Source: Stomoxys calcitrans (taxonomy: Eukaryota; Arthropoda; Insecta; Diptera; Muscidae). Taken from it: a stretch of 64,000 bases of DNA. The stretch lies in contig NC_081556.1 in NCBI RefSeq assembly GCF_963082655.1, forward strand, positions 3,814,265 through 3,878,264. The letters run 5' to 3'. Positions 24,130-33,724 of this stretch are shown here, in pieces. The position numbers and the translations under genes were made by a program. The notes under the pieces are model-generated. The model was not told the DNA's origin, searched no databases, and saw only the letters and a list, made by a program, of their open reading frames with translations. Each line of letters opens with the position of its first letter. Position 1 is the stretch's first letter.

Positions 24130-24620
24130 TCGCCTAACTTACACTTGTAGTGTAGGTGTTGGCTATTATATGGTCGGCATTATCTTCTCTTAATTGATAT
24201 TTATACACATATTATGAAATGAATACAATTTTGCTGCAGAAAATTTTTTTTTCATTAAATATCTACAATATATTGTAGTTTATATCTAGATTTTTGATAA
24301 ATAAACAAATATCTGCACAATTTATCAATTTACTCGCCTATATATCATTCGGGCATTCATATTTTTCCTTTTTCTAAAAGTGTGTAACAAAACATGTTTC
24401 CTCCATATTGCAATCCCTATTATTTATGTAGCCACATAGCCACCATGCGTATACTTGTTGGTATTGCCATTATTTGGTTACCCATACGTCACCCATCACT
24501 CATTGGCAATGTATGTGGGGAGCCTATAAATGTGGTTTATGATATATTTGCTATCTTTTTGTGTTTATTTCCTTTTTTTGGTTTTATTATAAAATAAATA
24601 TTCTTAAAAATAATGGTACT
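24130..24620. other. AT-rich DNA, presumptive intron of the minus-strand gene
   Basis: No transposon core is visible. If the splice donor at 24623/24622 is used, this is the first part of an intron on the minus strand. No matching acceptor followed by a convincing exon was found in it. Confidence 0.4.
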
Positions 24621-24623
24621 TAC

Positions 24624-24773
24624 GATTTTATGATGCAATGCTGAGAGCTCTCGTTCCGTAACACGGCGACTGGCAGCTTCTCGACGTCTCTGACGAAATT
24701 GACTGTATTTGTAGGCTAAAATGACACCGGGTAAGGCCAATGCCTCGAATGGTGATTTTCGACCGAAAGGCAT
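24624..24773 (-). CDS. First coding exon of an unrecognised host gene (50 codons, phase 0)
   Basis: Minus-strand ATG at 24773-24771 in a good context (AAAATG), with an in-frame TAA 12 codons upstream, so the start is well defined. The exon encodes exactly 50 residues. It begins 'MPFGRKSPFEALALPG', continues 'VILAYKYSQFRQRRREAA', and ends 'VTERELSALHHKI', followed at once by GTAAGTACC, a near-consensus splice donor. The C-terminal half is basic then helical (RQRRREAASRRVTEREL), which suggests an amphipathic or coiled helix continuing into the next exon. The G+C content is higher than that of the flanks. I do not recognise the protein and assign no function. No second exon was found within the window; fly genes of this kind often have very long introns. 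Confidence 0.75.
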
Positions 24774-25436
24774 TTTATAAATTATTTGTGGTTGTTGTAT
24801 TTTTTGTTATTATTATTTTTATAATTATTATTATTGTTGTGGTTGTGGTTTTGGTTTAGTTTAGTTTGGTTTGCATTGGTTGATATTCAGATTGATAATT
24901 TTTGTTGGTTAAAATATTGCTTGTGGTTATTATTATGCTTTGGGTTTTTTTTGAGCTTTTGATGTTTATCTCAACCAATTAGGAATTTGGTTGTTTTCCT
25001 TTGAGCCCTGGGCTTTGCTTGGCGGTTGCATTGGTGCATTGTATCTCTAAGGCCTTTGTCTGTGGCACAGCACAACATGATTTCAACTGCCTTCTTTTGC
25101 TTATGAGGTTCTGTAATTAGTTGCCTAACTTGCCAGCTATGATGTTTCCGTTTTAAAGATGCTTGTTGGGGGTAGGGGTAAAGCTTAATGAACTTTTTTC
25201 GTTTTTCGTTTGTTGCCGTTGTAGTTGTACGCTGTCTACCGAGAATATCCTTTAAAACAATTTTTCCCTAGCATTGCTTTGCGTTCGTTACGCCAATATG
25301 CCTTTTGTGTTTCTTTTTCATTTCCTTTAAAGAAACGTGTCACCTTGAATTTCTTTGCGTCTTTCTTCGGCTTTGTCGTTGTTGTAGCTATTATTTGTTT
25401 ATTGCGAACGAATGTCGTCTCTTCATTCTAAGGCAG
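24774..25436 (-). other. Probable 5' UTR of the minus-strand gene
   Basis: On the minus strand this is A/C-rich, with many CAA and AAT runs (seen on the plus strand as TTGTTG and TTATTATT near 24790-24850), typical of long insect leaders. A very good acceptor, CCCTCTTCTCAG, sits at 25448-25437 on the minus strand and would begin this exon at 25436. Transcript boundaries are inferred, not shown. Confidence 0.4.
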
Positions 25437-26012
25437 CTGAGAAGAGGGTTGTGGATATTTATTTTTTGTTTATGACAAAATATTATTATAATAATTTCCA
25501 TTTGTTGTTGCTTGCCCCATTAAGATTGTTGTGTGTTGGGGGGTTTTTGTTGATTTGCTTTGCTTTGTTTTGTTTGCGGGAGTAAGAACTTTACAAAAGT
25601 TTTCTTTTAATTTTCATGGATATTTTGCTATTTCGTTTTATTTTGTGGTACATTTTCATTTGTTGTCCTCTTCCTGTGTTTGAGGAAAATGTGTTGTTTT
25701 TTTCTTCATATTAATTGAGTAATAGTTTTAGCAAGCTTTAACATTAGTGTTGCTAGTTGGTGTTGGTGTTAAGAGTAGTTACTTAGTATGCGTGTCCTTA
25801 GTTTTGGTCTTTGCTACCCTTCCATTAAATTTACTATTTCTTTTCTTATGGAATGTAAAACAGAACCTTGACCTAACTCACAGCTCATTCTCTTGGGAAT
25901 AAATCGTAGCCGGGTGTTTAAGGCAAAGGCATCTTGCTGGGTCTTTCTTTGTGCACTTTGTGTCTTGCCTAAGAGCTGCTCGTACACTCTAGTTGCTGTC
26001 CCAAGAACTTAC
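25437..26012 (-). other. Possible 5' UTR intron (576 bp)
   Basis: On the minus strand the sequence ACTTGAGC is followed by GTAAGTTC at 26012, a strong donor. The nearest strong acceptor downstream is CCCTCTTCTCAG ending at 25437. Together they would remove 576 bp and join a noncoding exon ending at 26013 to the exon holding the ATG at 24773. RNA evidence is needed; either site could be coincidence. Confidence 0.35.
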
Positions 26013-26579
26013 GCTCAAGTTTCGCTTTGATTAATGATATTGGAAATTTATGGAAAATGGATTAAAATTCAAAGTAGCCAACTTTTATTAATGGAAAATG
26101 TTGTGGAGATTGGGAAAAACTAAGTAATGGCTAAGTTTATTGGATAATTTATTATTTTTGTCCTTGAGTTAGTTTCTTTGGGGGAGTTAGACATTGCTTT
26201 AAAGGTGTTTGAAAAAGGTCTTCCATATAAATGCAAATTTAGTTACCAAAATTTTGTGTTCCAGAGGTGATAAATACTGTATATGTGTGCTATTCGATTA
26301 ACGTTTTAGTTCAATGTCAAAGGACCTACTTCTAAAAGTCCTTGACGATTAAGTGATGTTCGTCCCTTCTAAGCTTGCTCCAACTTTTAACAATGCAGAT
26401 ATTGAGCTTACATTTTGCTTGAGATCTTAACCTTTATGGGTATACGAAGCTGGGGAATCTCCGACTTAAGGTCTAGACGTCATAAAATGCGCTGAAATAT
26501 GAAACAGTGACAAAATGTAACCTCATTAAGTTTGTTTCAAATTTGGTCTAGATCGTATCATATTTGGTCATTTCAACTT

Positions 26580-26780
26580 TGCTCAAGAACATTCCATTAA
26601 GTAACAGAAGTCAAACTTCACACATCTCAATGAGTGCTGTCCGATGCCAGTTTATGCTTAAGGATAAGGTTCCTCGTTTTTATAGCCGAGTTAGAAAGGC
26701 ATGTTGCAGGGCGACACCTCTTATAGGAAAAGTTTCCACAAAGATAACGCACAAATGTCGCCTGGTACAAAAGCCGCCAC
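26580..26780 (-). repeat. SINE-1 body, minus orientation
   Basis: Antisense body: 'aagaacattccattaagtaa' (about 26584), 'caatgagtgctgtccgatg' (about 26628), 'tttttatagccgagttag' (about 26676), 'gggcgacacctcttatagga' (about 26710), ending near 'cacaaatgtcgcctgg'. The head is missing. Confidence 0.75.
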
Positions 26781-26829
26781 TAAATTTTTTTAATTCCTCT
26801 CAGGTTTCGAACTTAGTGTTTCAGAGTCA

Positions 26830-28715
26830 TAGGTGGATATGAAAATCTATGGACCACGCCAGTTATAGCTGCCTAGTGATCCGATATTCTTGAGCCTCTT
26901 TGCGGCGGAATTCTTATTCGATTTGGCTGAAATTTTGTATGACTTCCAACAACTATACTAGGTTAGGTTGAAAAGAGGCTGCAGATATTAATCCACCCCA
27001 TGTCACTATGGACAAACGACTTAGCCAGTAATCAGCTTGTTGTGCGCTCTAAAAAACTAAAAAGTAAAGTAAAGTAAGTTAGGAATTCCGTGCTATTTAA
27101 AAAATCCTTAATTGTTTTCCATACCACGCCCCTAAGTTGGTTGATGTCCAGTATCGTGTCCCCCACCTAAGTACCGGTGTCTGTTGGCCGCGAAAGCCGG
27201 GCAATGGCAAAGGAAATGATCCAACGTCTAATCATCTTCCCCACATGCTATCACTTGCCGCACCGATTTTGCATAAGTGAGCTCGTAGTCCTATGCATAC
27301 CGTTATGACACCAAAAGCTTTAAAAGCATCGTCCTCTCACGATCCGGATCACCCTATAGGAATTTCGGCCTACTGCCGACTGCTCCACAGTGTAACATGC
27401 ACGATTGTCGCCCACTCCCTTAAATTGGACTGCGGTTAACCCGAAGACTTTCGGGTCGACGCAGTTTATCGACGGTAGTTCTCTGTCCTTCACTGCCCTT
27501 TCATTCGCCCTTACACTGTTATGGCCCGTTACCCAAACGATGCAAGTTGTGCCATCCTCAGAACAGCTTTAAATCTCCTTCTTACGCTCCAAGATTGTTA
27601 GTGATCTTACCGTCCTGCTCGTTACTGCCCTTATGGCGGTTTTACTGTCCGTAAAGATGTTTACATTCGACGTCCTCGAGTTAGCACCACACCACCTCAC
27701 GCATTCCGTAATCGCCCGGATCCGCGCCTGCAGGACCATATTATGGTCAGGCAGTCTAAAGTATGGGTTCTCAATGTAGACCCCCAGGCCCAATCTTTCT
27801 TCTAGCTTTGATCCATCCGTGTAACATGATCTTCCAGACGGAAATACTAGGGTTCAGTCAGTCCAAGACTGTGCCGCTGGCACCAGTGCCTCGTACTCGA
27901 CCTCAAGTCTCGTCTCAGGTATCCGAGACGACCCATCTACATAGTGTCCAACATCTGTGAACCTTCTCAGTACTCTCCTGAATGTGACACTTCAAATTAA
28001 GTTTCCTATCCAAGATCACTTTTAAGTATTTGACCTTGTCATATGTCGAAATCGTTTTATTGAGGAAACGTGGTACGAAAAATTGGCTCAGCTTCGTTTT
28101 TCTCGTGAACAGGCATATTTCTGTCTTCTCTGGGTTAACACTGAGACCCCTGGGTCTAGCCCAGTCATATGCAGGAACCTTTCGGCCATTCTGCATAGCT
28201 GGTTTTGCCCTTACCCCTAATGAGTATTATAACATCGTCTTCATAGCTAAATATGGTCTAAATCGGTTCATAATTTGATATAGATACCATATAAGCCGGT
28301 CTCGGATCTTGACTTCTTCAGCCTCTAGAGTGCGTACTTATCATGTGATTTAGCTGAAACCTTGCATGTTTGATTTTCAACAATTGCGCCAAGTATGGTC
28401 CAAATCGGTTCATAAACTGAAATAGTTCCCATATAACCCGATCCCCCGATATTACTTCTAGAGCCCCGATATGGCGCAATTCTTATCTGAATTGGCTGAA
28501 ATTTTGCATAATGACGTCAACTGTGGTCTCCAACATTCAAACCTCGTAAGGTTCGAATCGATCCATAAACTGATATGGCTTTATTAGCATGGCAATTTTT
28601 ATCCATTATCCTTCGTTTGTTTAAAGATATGTAAGATACGGGGCAAAGAACTTGACAAATGCGATCCATGGTGGAGGGTGTATAGGATTCGGCCCGGCCG
28701 AACTTAGCACGCTTT
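26830..28715 (+). repeat. HLE type A element interrupted by LINE-1
   Basis: The left part (26830-26955) reads 'ccagttatagctgcctagtg' to 'gacttccaacaactatacta'. The right part (28246-28715) resumes with 'gctaaatatggtctaaatcg' in module register. It contains two more modules and the 3' end 'gatccatggtggagggtg' (about 28663), then the hairpin TTCGGCCCGGCCGAA (about 28690-28704) and 'cttagcacgctttt'. The 1.29 kb between is LINE-1 in the opposite orientation. Confidence 0.8.
26956..28245 (-). mobile_element. LINE-1, 5'-truncated non-LTR retrotransposon nested in HLE
   Basis: Read on the minus strand from 28245: the RT active-site region encodes 'YEDDVIILIRGKGK' (family norm Y/F-A-D-D; the Ala is Glu). 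After a frame change comes 'GLSVNPEKTEICLFTRK' (about 28150), then 'VKYLKVILDRKLNLK' (about 28030). Further on is RNase H with 'VNIFTDSKTAIRAV' (about 27660), and C-terminal text 'PAFAANRHRYLGG' near 27190. The 3' UTR carries 'gcgcacaacaagctgatta' (about 27050) and ends CCTAACCTAG at 26956. It is truncated exactly at the YxDD box, as expected of incomplete reverse transcription. The 3' tail is found alone at five other sites in this window. Confidence 0.85.
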
Positions 28716-28724
28716 TAAAAAGCC

Positions 28725-30205
28725 TTTTTTTATTATAGGAAACCCTAGTATACAGATGTTGATTTTGTGAGCACCTTTCATCCATTTTCATAAACATAAC
28801 TCAAAATATTATTCAAGTTTGAGTTTATAACTAACATATTGCTATTGTGAATAAACATATTGCTAAGCCCTCTTGTGATTGGGCATTGACACTTTATGAT
28901 TGTGATTTGATTATTTTTTGTTTTTTTTGTAAACAAAGTTTTATCAATAGTAGTTACGACCATAACCCAATAACAAATAATAAGCCCAACAAGTATAACA
29001 CTGTTTGAGACTTGTTGTAACTCTATTTATCTCTGAACTTATAGTAGCAGTGTTTTATTATAATAATGGATAGATATGCAGTGAAGGGCAAAATGAAACG
29101 CAAAAAAATGTTTCCAGTGTAGGTCTGAAAGGTAGACCATTCAAAATAGATGTCCATTCAAAATAGATGTATTCATGCAAGTGGCCACACTTAGTTGTGA
29201 AACACATATCTTGGTAATCCTGAAGACAAATGTTCTACATAAGCTTGCACTGTTAATTTATCCAGAACTTCGATGTTCGGGATAGATGTGCTAAAATAAA
29301 ACACAGCAAATATTTTGTTAAGTTTCTAAGCATATATCTTGAAAATTTTTATATAATAAGAAAATCATCAATAAAACGGTATTTTACGAGTGTCTAACTT
29401 CAGGGATAATACCACAAAATAATCACAATTGTTTTAGCAAGCATTTCATTTAGATTTCTGGCAAAATCAAAGTTGATTAGAAAGGAATGTACTCCGTTGG
29501 TCTCTGATGGTATGACTCTGCCTTTATTACCTTTATTAATCTACCATGCGTTTACGCATTGATTACTAACAGCTGATTTGATTTGTTGCGTTTAGTTTTT
29601 GTTTATTTACTTTGTAAGTCAATTGAGTTCTGGTTGTTGTGTTAATAAAAGTAAAAATAAAGAAATTTAAATTAATTTTAGTGAAAATGTGTTGGTGATC
29701 TGTTATATTTAACATTTACAGAAGTGTAATATTTGAATAGTTCTTAAATCATCACTATAAAGCAGAAAAATGTTATGTGCAGCAGAGCAATCAATGGTGG
29801 CCCGCAAATTGGTGCTTCAAATAGAAATCAAAAAAGTTGTAAAGATGCGGGAAGAACATTCGCATTAAAGTAAAGATATAAAGCAAGACAAGCGCGAAGT
29901 GATATTTTAAAATAATATAGCCAAAATGAAACAAATGGGGATAGCCAGGCCTAAAATTTTCCTTAAAATTGGAACAGCTTGGGAAATTTATTGAGTGTTG
30001 GTTTTTTGGTAAATGTTTATAAATGTTCATTATGTTAATAGGTCTGTGCGCGTACTTTTCAAATAAAAATTTGCAACGTTAATGGCTCAACGTAAAAGAC
30101 TACAAGTTTCCAGTATGACAGTGGACATCTTCGCGTACTTTTTCATGAAATAGTTTGCAGGTAAGTTTACTTTTTTTGTATTCATTTAAAAATTGTTTTG
30201 TTAAT
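28725..30205. other. Gene-poor AT-rich DNA
   Basis: No repeat family core, RNA gene or supported exon is seen. A near-duplicate pair 'ttcaaaatagatgt' lies at about 29141 and 29157. Confidence 0.5.
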
Positions 30206-30209
30206 AATT

Positions 30210-31310
30210 GTTTTGGCTGAAATTTTGCAAGTGGTAATTTGCGACTTTCAGACAATGTGTCAAGCATGCTCGTTATCAGTCAAGTATCCTCGAAATCAAT
30301 CCGTAGCCAGATATAGCTGTCATATAAACCCATCTTCAGACTTTACTTCTAGAGTCTCTAAAAGACGCAGTTACCACCCGATTTAACTGAAATTTTGAAT
30401 ATTTTATTTTTCTACCCACTACCGTTTGCAACACATCGAAATTTCAATTTCCGACCCTACAAAGTATATACATTTCGGATCGTCGTAAATTTTTTTAACA
30501 ATGTCCGTGTGTCCCCCGGTTGTAATCACTCTATAGCCTTCAAAAGTTGAGATATTGAGTTGAAATTTGGCACAGATACGTTTTTTGATGCACGCAGGTT
30601 AAGTTCTTGAACGGGCCAAATCGGACCATATTTGGGTATAGCTGCTATATAGAGCGATCTGCCGGTAAAGGGTCTAATGCCCTTAAAAGCTTTATTTTTT
30701 TCTTCCGATTTCACTAAAACTTGAAACAGTGAGTAGTTTAAGGCCTTACGATATTTGACCCAAATATGGTCCAGATTGGACTATATTTAGCCATAGTTGC
30801 CTATAAAGGGTCTGAAGCCCAAAGAGTTTTATTTACTACCCGATTTTGCTAAAATTTTAAACAGTGGGTTATTTCAAGCCTCCCAGTAGCTGGCCTAAAT
30901 ATGGATTAGATCGGATTATATTGAGATTTATCTGCCATATAGACCGATTTGCCGATAAAAGGTCTGAAGCCCATAAAATCTTTATTTTTTTACCGATTTC
31001 GCTGAAATTTGAAACAGCGAATAGTTTTGGCCTCTCGCCATCCGACCTAAATATGGTTCAGATCGGACTATATTAAGATATATTGTAGCTGTCATATAGA
31101 CCGATCTGTCGATAAGGGGTCTGAAGTCAATAAAGGCTTTATTTATTACCCGATTTCGCTGAAATTTGAAACAATGAATTTTTAAAGTCTTCCGACGTCC
31201 GACCTAAGTATAGTTCTAATTGGACTATGTTTAGATACAGCTGCCAAATAGACCGATCTGCCGACAAGAGGTCTGTAGCCCATAAAAGCTTTATTTATTA
31301 CCCTCGGGCT
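30210..31310 (+). repeat. HLE elements: type A remnant then type B array
   Basis: 30210-30400 is a type A module ('ggctgaaattttgcaagtgg', 'tagctgtcatataaacccat'). From about 30405 a second subtype begins with 'gtttgcaacacatcgaaatt' (about 30424) and 'gaccctacaaagtatata' (about 30453), then tandem modules with 'agaccgatctgccgataa'-like cores at about 30651, 30941, 31098 and 31250, that is roughly 145-157 bp apart. Each type B module also has 'ctgaagcccataaaa'-like text. Confidence 0.8.
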
Positions 31311-31520
31311 CAAATCCTGTTGAGAAAATCCGAAACTTTAGTTGGTGCTAGGGTATCCCCTAACTAATGCGCGCTACATTAGGGAGGCCTTCAGCCATTT
31401 TAATTTTTTCTATAAAGAGGAGTTTCTCAGTTGCACCCCGTTCGGATTCAGCTATAAAAATAACCTCTTTGCCTTAAAGACAAAACTGGAATCAGACAGA
31501 CTTAATGGAACTTGCATTTA
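31308..31520 (+). repeat. SINE-1 remnant
   Basis: Shows a degenerate B box 'gggctcaaatcctgttgaga' (31305-31324), then body text 'ttctataaagaggagtttct' (about 31408), 'accccgttcggattcagcta' (about 31435) and 'ggaatcagacagac' (about 31489). It is heavily diverged. Confidence 0.55.
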
Positions 31521-31554
31521 CTACACACAACGAATTTTTCGTCACAAGTGTTAA

Positions 31555-31860
31555 GATCCGCTTTCATAACCTTTTGTTCATAACTATCACGAAAATTTTT
31601 TATAAAAAAAATGTATGAATATGATCGTTCATAAAAAAGTAGTTACATTTATGAATTTTTGTTTCATACATGTGAAGAAAATGTTCATAGTATGTTCATA
31701 ATAAGGAAAAACTTTTCATAAATAATATGTTTGATTTTCATCAATGTTATGACATGTTTCATTGATCCCATATGTTTGAGTTTTATGAAGCATGTTTCAT
31801 AAATCTTATATAAAGTTTCATTGGGATGAAGTTAAAATTTTTTTATAAATGTAATGACTA
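31555..31860. repeat. AT-rich stretch dense in TTCATAA / TTATGAA words
   Basis: At least twelve TTCAT- or ATGAA-type words occur in 300 bp (for example at 31565, 31577, 31630, 31651, 31723 and 31798), in both orientations, spaced irregularly. No known family is recognised. It directly precedes LINE-2 copy C. Confidence 0.5.
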
Positions 31861-32885
31861 AATTTGTGCATCACAGCCGCACTGAGGACGACACCATCTG
31901 ATGCACTGAATTTAATGCTACATCTTATGCCTCTGGACATTGTGGCTACCCAAATTGCAGCGACCACTGCCGTGAGGTTAAGGGAGTTTTCTCACTGGTC
32001 ATGTGGCGGCTACGGACACAGTGCCATCCTTGATACAATATCCGATGTTTTAGGCAGTGTGGATTACACCCTACCTGAGCCGCTTTTTGATAAGAATTAC
32101 TGTACCTTTATTCCTGATAGAACCGATTGGAACTACTATGTCCCTGGTAACAGAAGACAGACTGCCAGGCAGCCATTAAATTCCAGCCCTCGACTGTCGC
32201 AGATCTCTCAATAAGATGGCTGAACAGTTCAAAATTCACCTGTTCTGGGTGCCGGGCCACAGAGATATCCCAGGGAATTGTAAAGCGGAGGAGATTGCGA
32301 GACTAGGAACTACCCTACACATTCCAGGGACACTGGAATCTGTGGGTATGCTTCTAGCGACATGTAAGCTAAGTTTTCAGTACCAGGCCCGAAGGACAAC
32401 GAATGATAGATGGTTACAAAGAGGGGGCTGTGAGCATTCCAAAACTATGTGGCCTAATCTAGACTTAAAGAGGTCTATTGCTTTGCTGTCATTGGCTAGA
32501 ACAGACGTCTCTGACAGGTCGCTGTCTAATCGGAAAACATGCTGGCAGACTGAAGGTTGCCAGCAACGACTTTTGCAGAAGCTGTAGGGACATCGAAGAA
32601 GAAGAGACTATAGAGCACCTTCTATGTGTGTGTCCCGCACTAGCAGTTAGAAGGAATTCCACTTTAGGTTCTCATTTCTTTGAATGTTCATATCCGCTAA
32701 ATCAGACGGGTTGATTTAGCGGATATGAACATTCGCAAGCTATTGGGCTTTTTGAAGCGATTCGGATGGTTAAACGGTAGGAACAAGAAGGCATAACCTT
32801 CTTCTGTTCCTGTGGTATCACAATGGACAAAAACGTCTAAGTGAATCTGATGGCAGACTGCCACTTAAACCTAACCTTACCTAAT
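31861..32885 (+). mobile_element. LINE-2 copy C
   Basis: Begins within the RT C-terminal part ('CITAALRTTPSDAL', 31865). It continues 'VATQIAATTAVRLREFSHW' (about 31948) and 'DRTDWNYYVPGN' (about 32118), and then lacks the RNase H core: text jumps at about 32150 from 'GTAACAG' to the later 'GCCAGGCAGCC' region. The RNase H C-terminal portion is well kept ('FKIHLFWVPGHRDIPGNC', 32230-32285). The zinc-finger-like 'CRSCRDIEEEETIEHLLC' (about 32569-32622) is intact. The end is 'GGCAGACTGCCACTTAAACC' followed by CTAACCTTACC (about 32850-32880). A 23 bp palindrome interrupts the C-terminal frame. Confidence 0.85.
32682..32734. repeat. Perfect 23 bp inverted repeat with 7 bp spacer
   Basis: The arm GAATGTTCATATCCGCTAAA(TCA) at 32682-32704 is repeated as an exact reverse complement at 32712-32734, around the spacer GACGGGT. 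It sits inside LINE-2 copy C at a place where copy A (13690-13735) has no such structure, so it arose after insertion. Confidence 0.95.
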
Positions 32886-32931
32886 GACTAAATCTTTAAT
32901 ATCATGAACACTTTTTTCTATATACTTGGCA

Positions 32932-33145
32932 TGGAGGCCATCGTGTAGCAGTGAATAGCACGTCCACCTTTGATGCTGAAAGCCTGGGTTCAAGTTCTGG
33001 CGATATTTGTGAGGTACTATGACATGTAAAAACTTCTTCCCAAAGCGATGTCGCATTTCGACACGCCACTCGGACTCGGCTATAAAAAGCAGGCCCCTTT
33101 TCATTGTACTGAATAAATTTTAATCGGACAGCACTCATTGTGTAT
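32932..33145 (+). repeat. SINE-1, nearly complete
   Basis: Head 'ggaggccatcgtgtagcagt' (about 32932), weakened B box GGTTCAAGTTC (about 32988), then 'gcgatatttgtgaggtacta', 'aaaacttcttcccaaagcga' (about 33028), 'ggactcggctataaaaagca' (about 33070) and 'aatcggacagcactcattgt'. It joins an HLE head at about 33150. Confidence 0.8.
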
Positions 33146-33149
33146 ATAT

Positions 33150-33720
33150 ATTCTTGATCGTCATGACATTCTATGTCGGTCTAGCCATGTTCTGCCGTCA
33201 GTCCGTGCCTTTCCGCGCGTCTGCTGAAATCAGGAGAGCAGTCGAAATTGAAATTTGAAATTTTCCACAGAGACTCCTTATTGATGTAGGCCTTTGGGTT
33301 CGTTTTTTGATATAGCTCCCATAGAAATCGCAATTGTTAACTGATTTGAGTCAAATTTTGCACGTAGTGTTTTGTTACGACTTCCAATAATCTACCGATC
33401 TCCCGATTCGACTTCCCAATAAGCCTCAATTAGTATCCGATTGGTTTGAAATTTTGCGCGTAGTGTTCTGCTACGACTTGCATCGATTTACAGTTTAAAT
33501 CGATGTATAACCAGTTACAGCTCCCATGTTATCTGACCCCCCAAATTGACTTCTTGATCCCCTGAAACTCGCAATTGTTATCAGATTTGGCTTGAATTTT
33601 GCATGTAGTATTTTATTCTCATCATTCAAGGCAAGTTTAGTCAAACTCGGTCTATAATCTGATATTTGGTCTAGTCCAAACTCGGAAACATTTTTTAATT
33701 TATAAATCCACATACGTTTT
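33150..33720 (+). repeat. HLE head and type A modules
   Basis: Starts 'tcttgatcgtcatgacattc' (33152), then 'gtctagccatgttctgccgt'. Modules contain 'gatatagctcccatagaaat' (about 33310), 'tgaaattttgcgcgtagtgt' (about 33448) and 'aattgacttcttgatcccc' (about 33544). It is diverged and lacks the 3' end. Confidence 0.75.
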
Positions 33721-33724
33721 TGGA

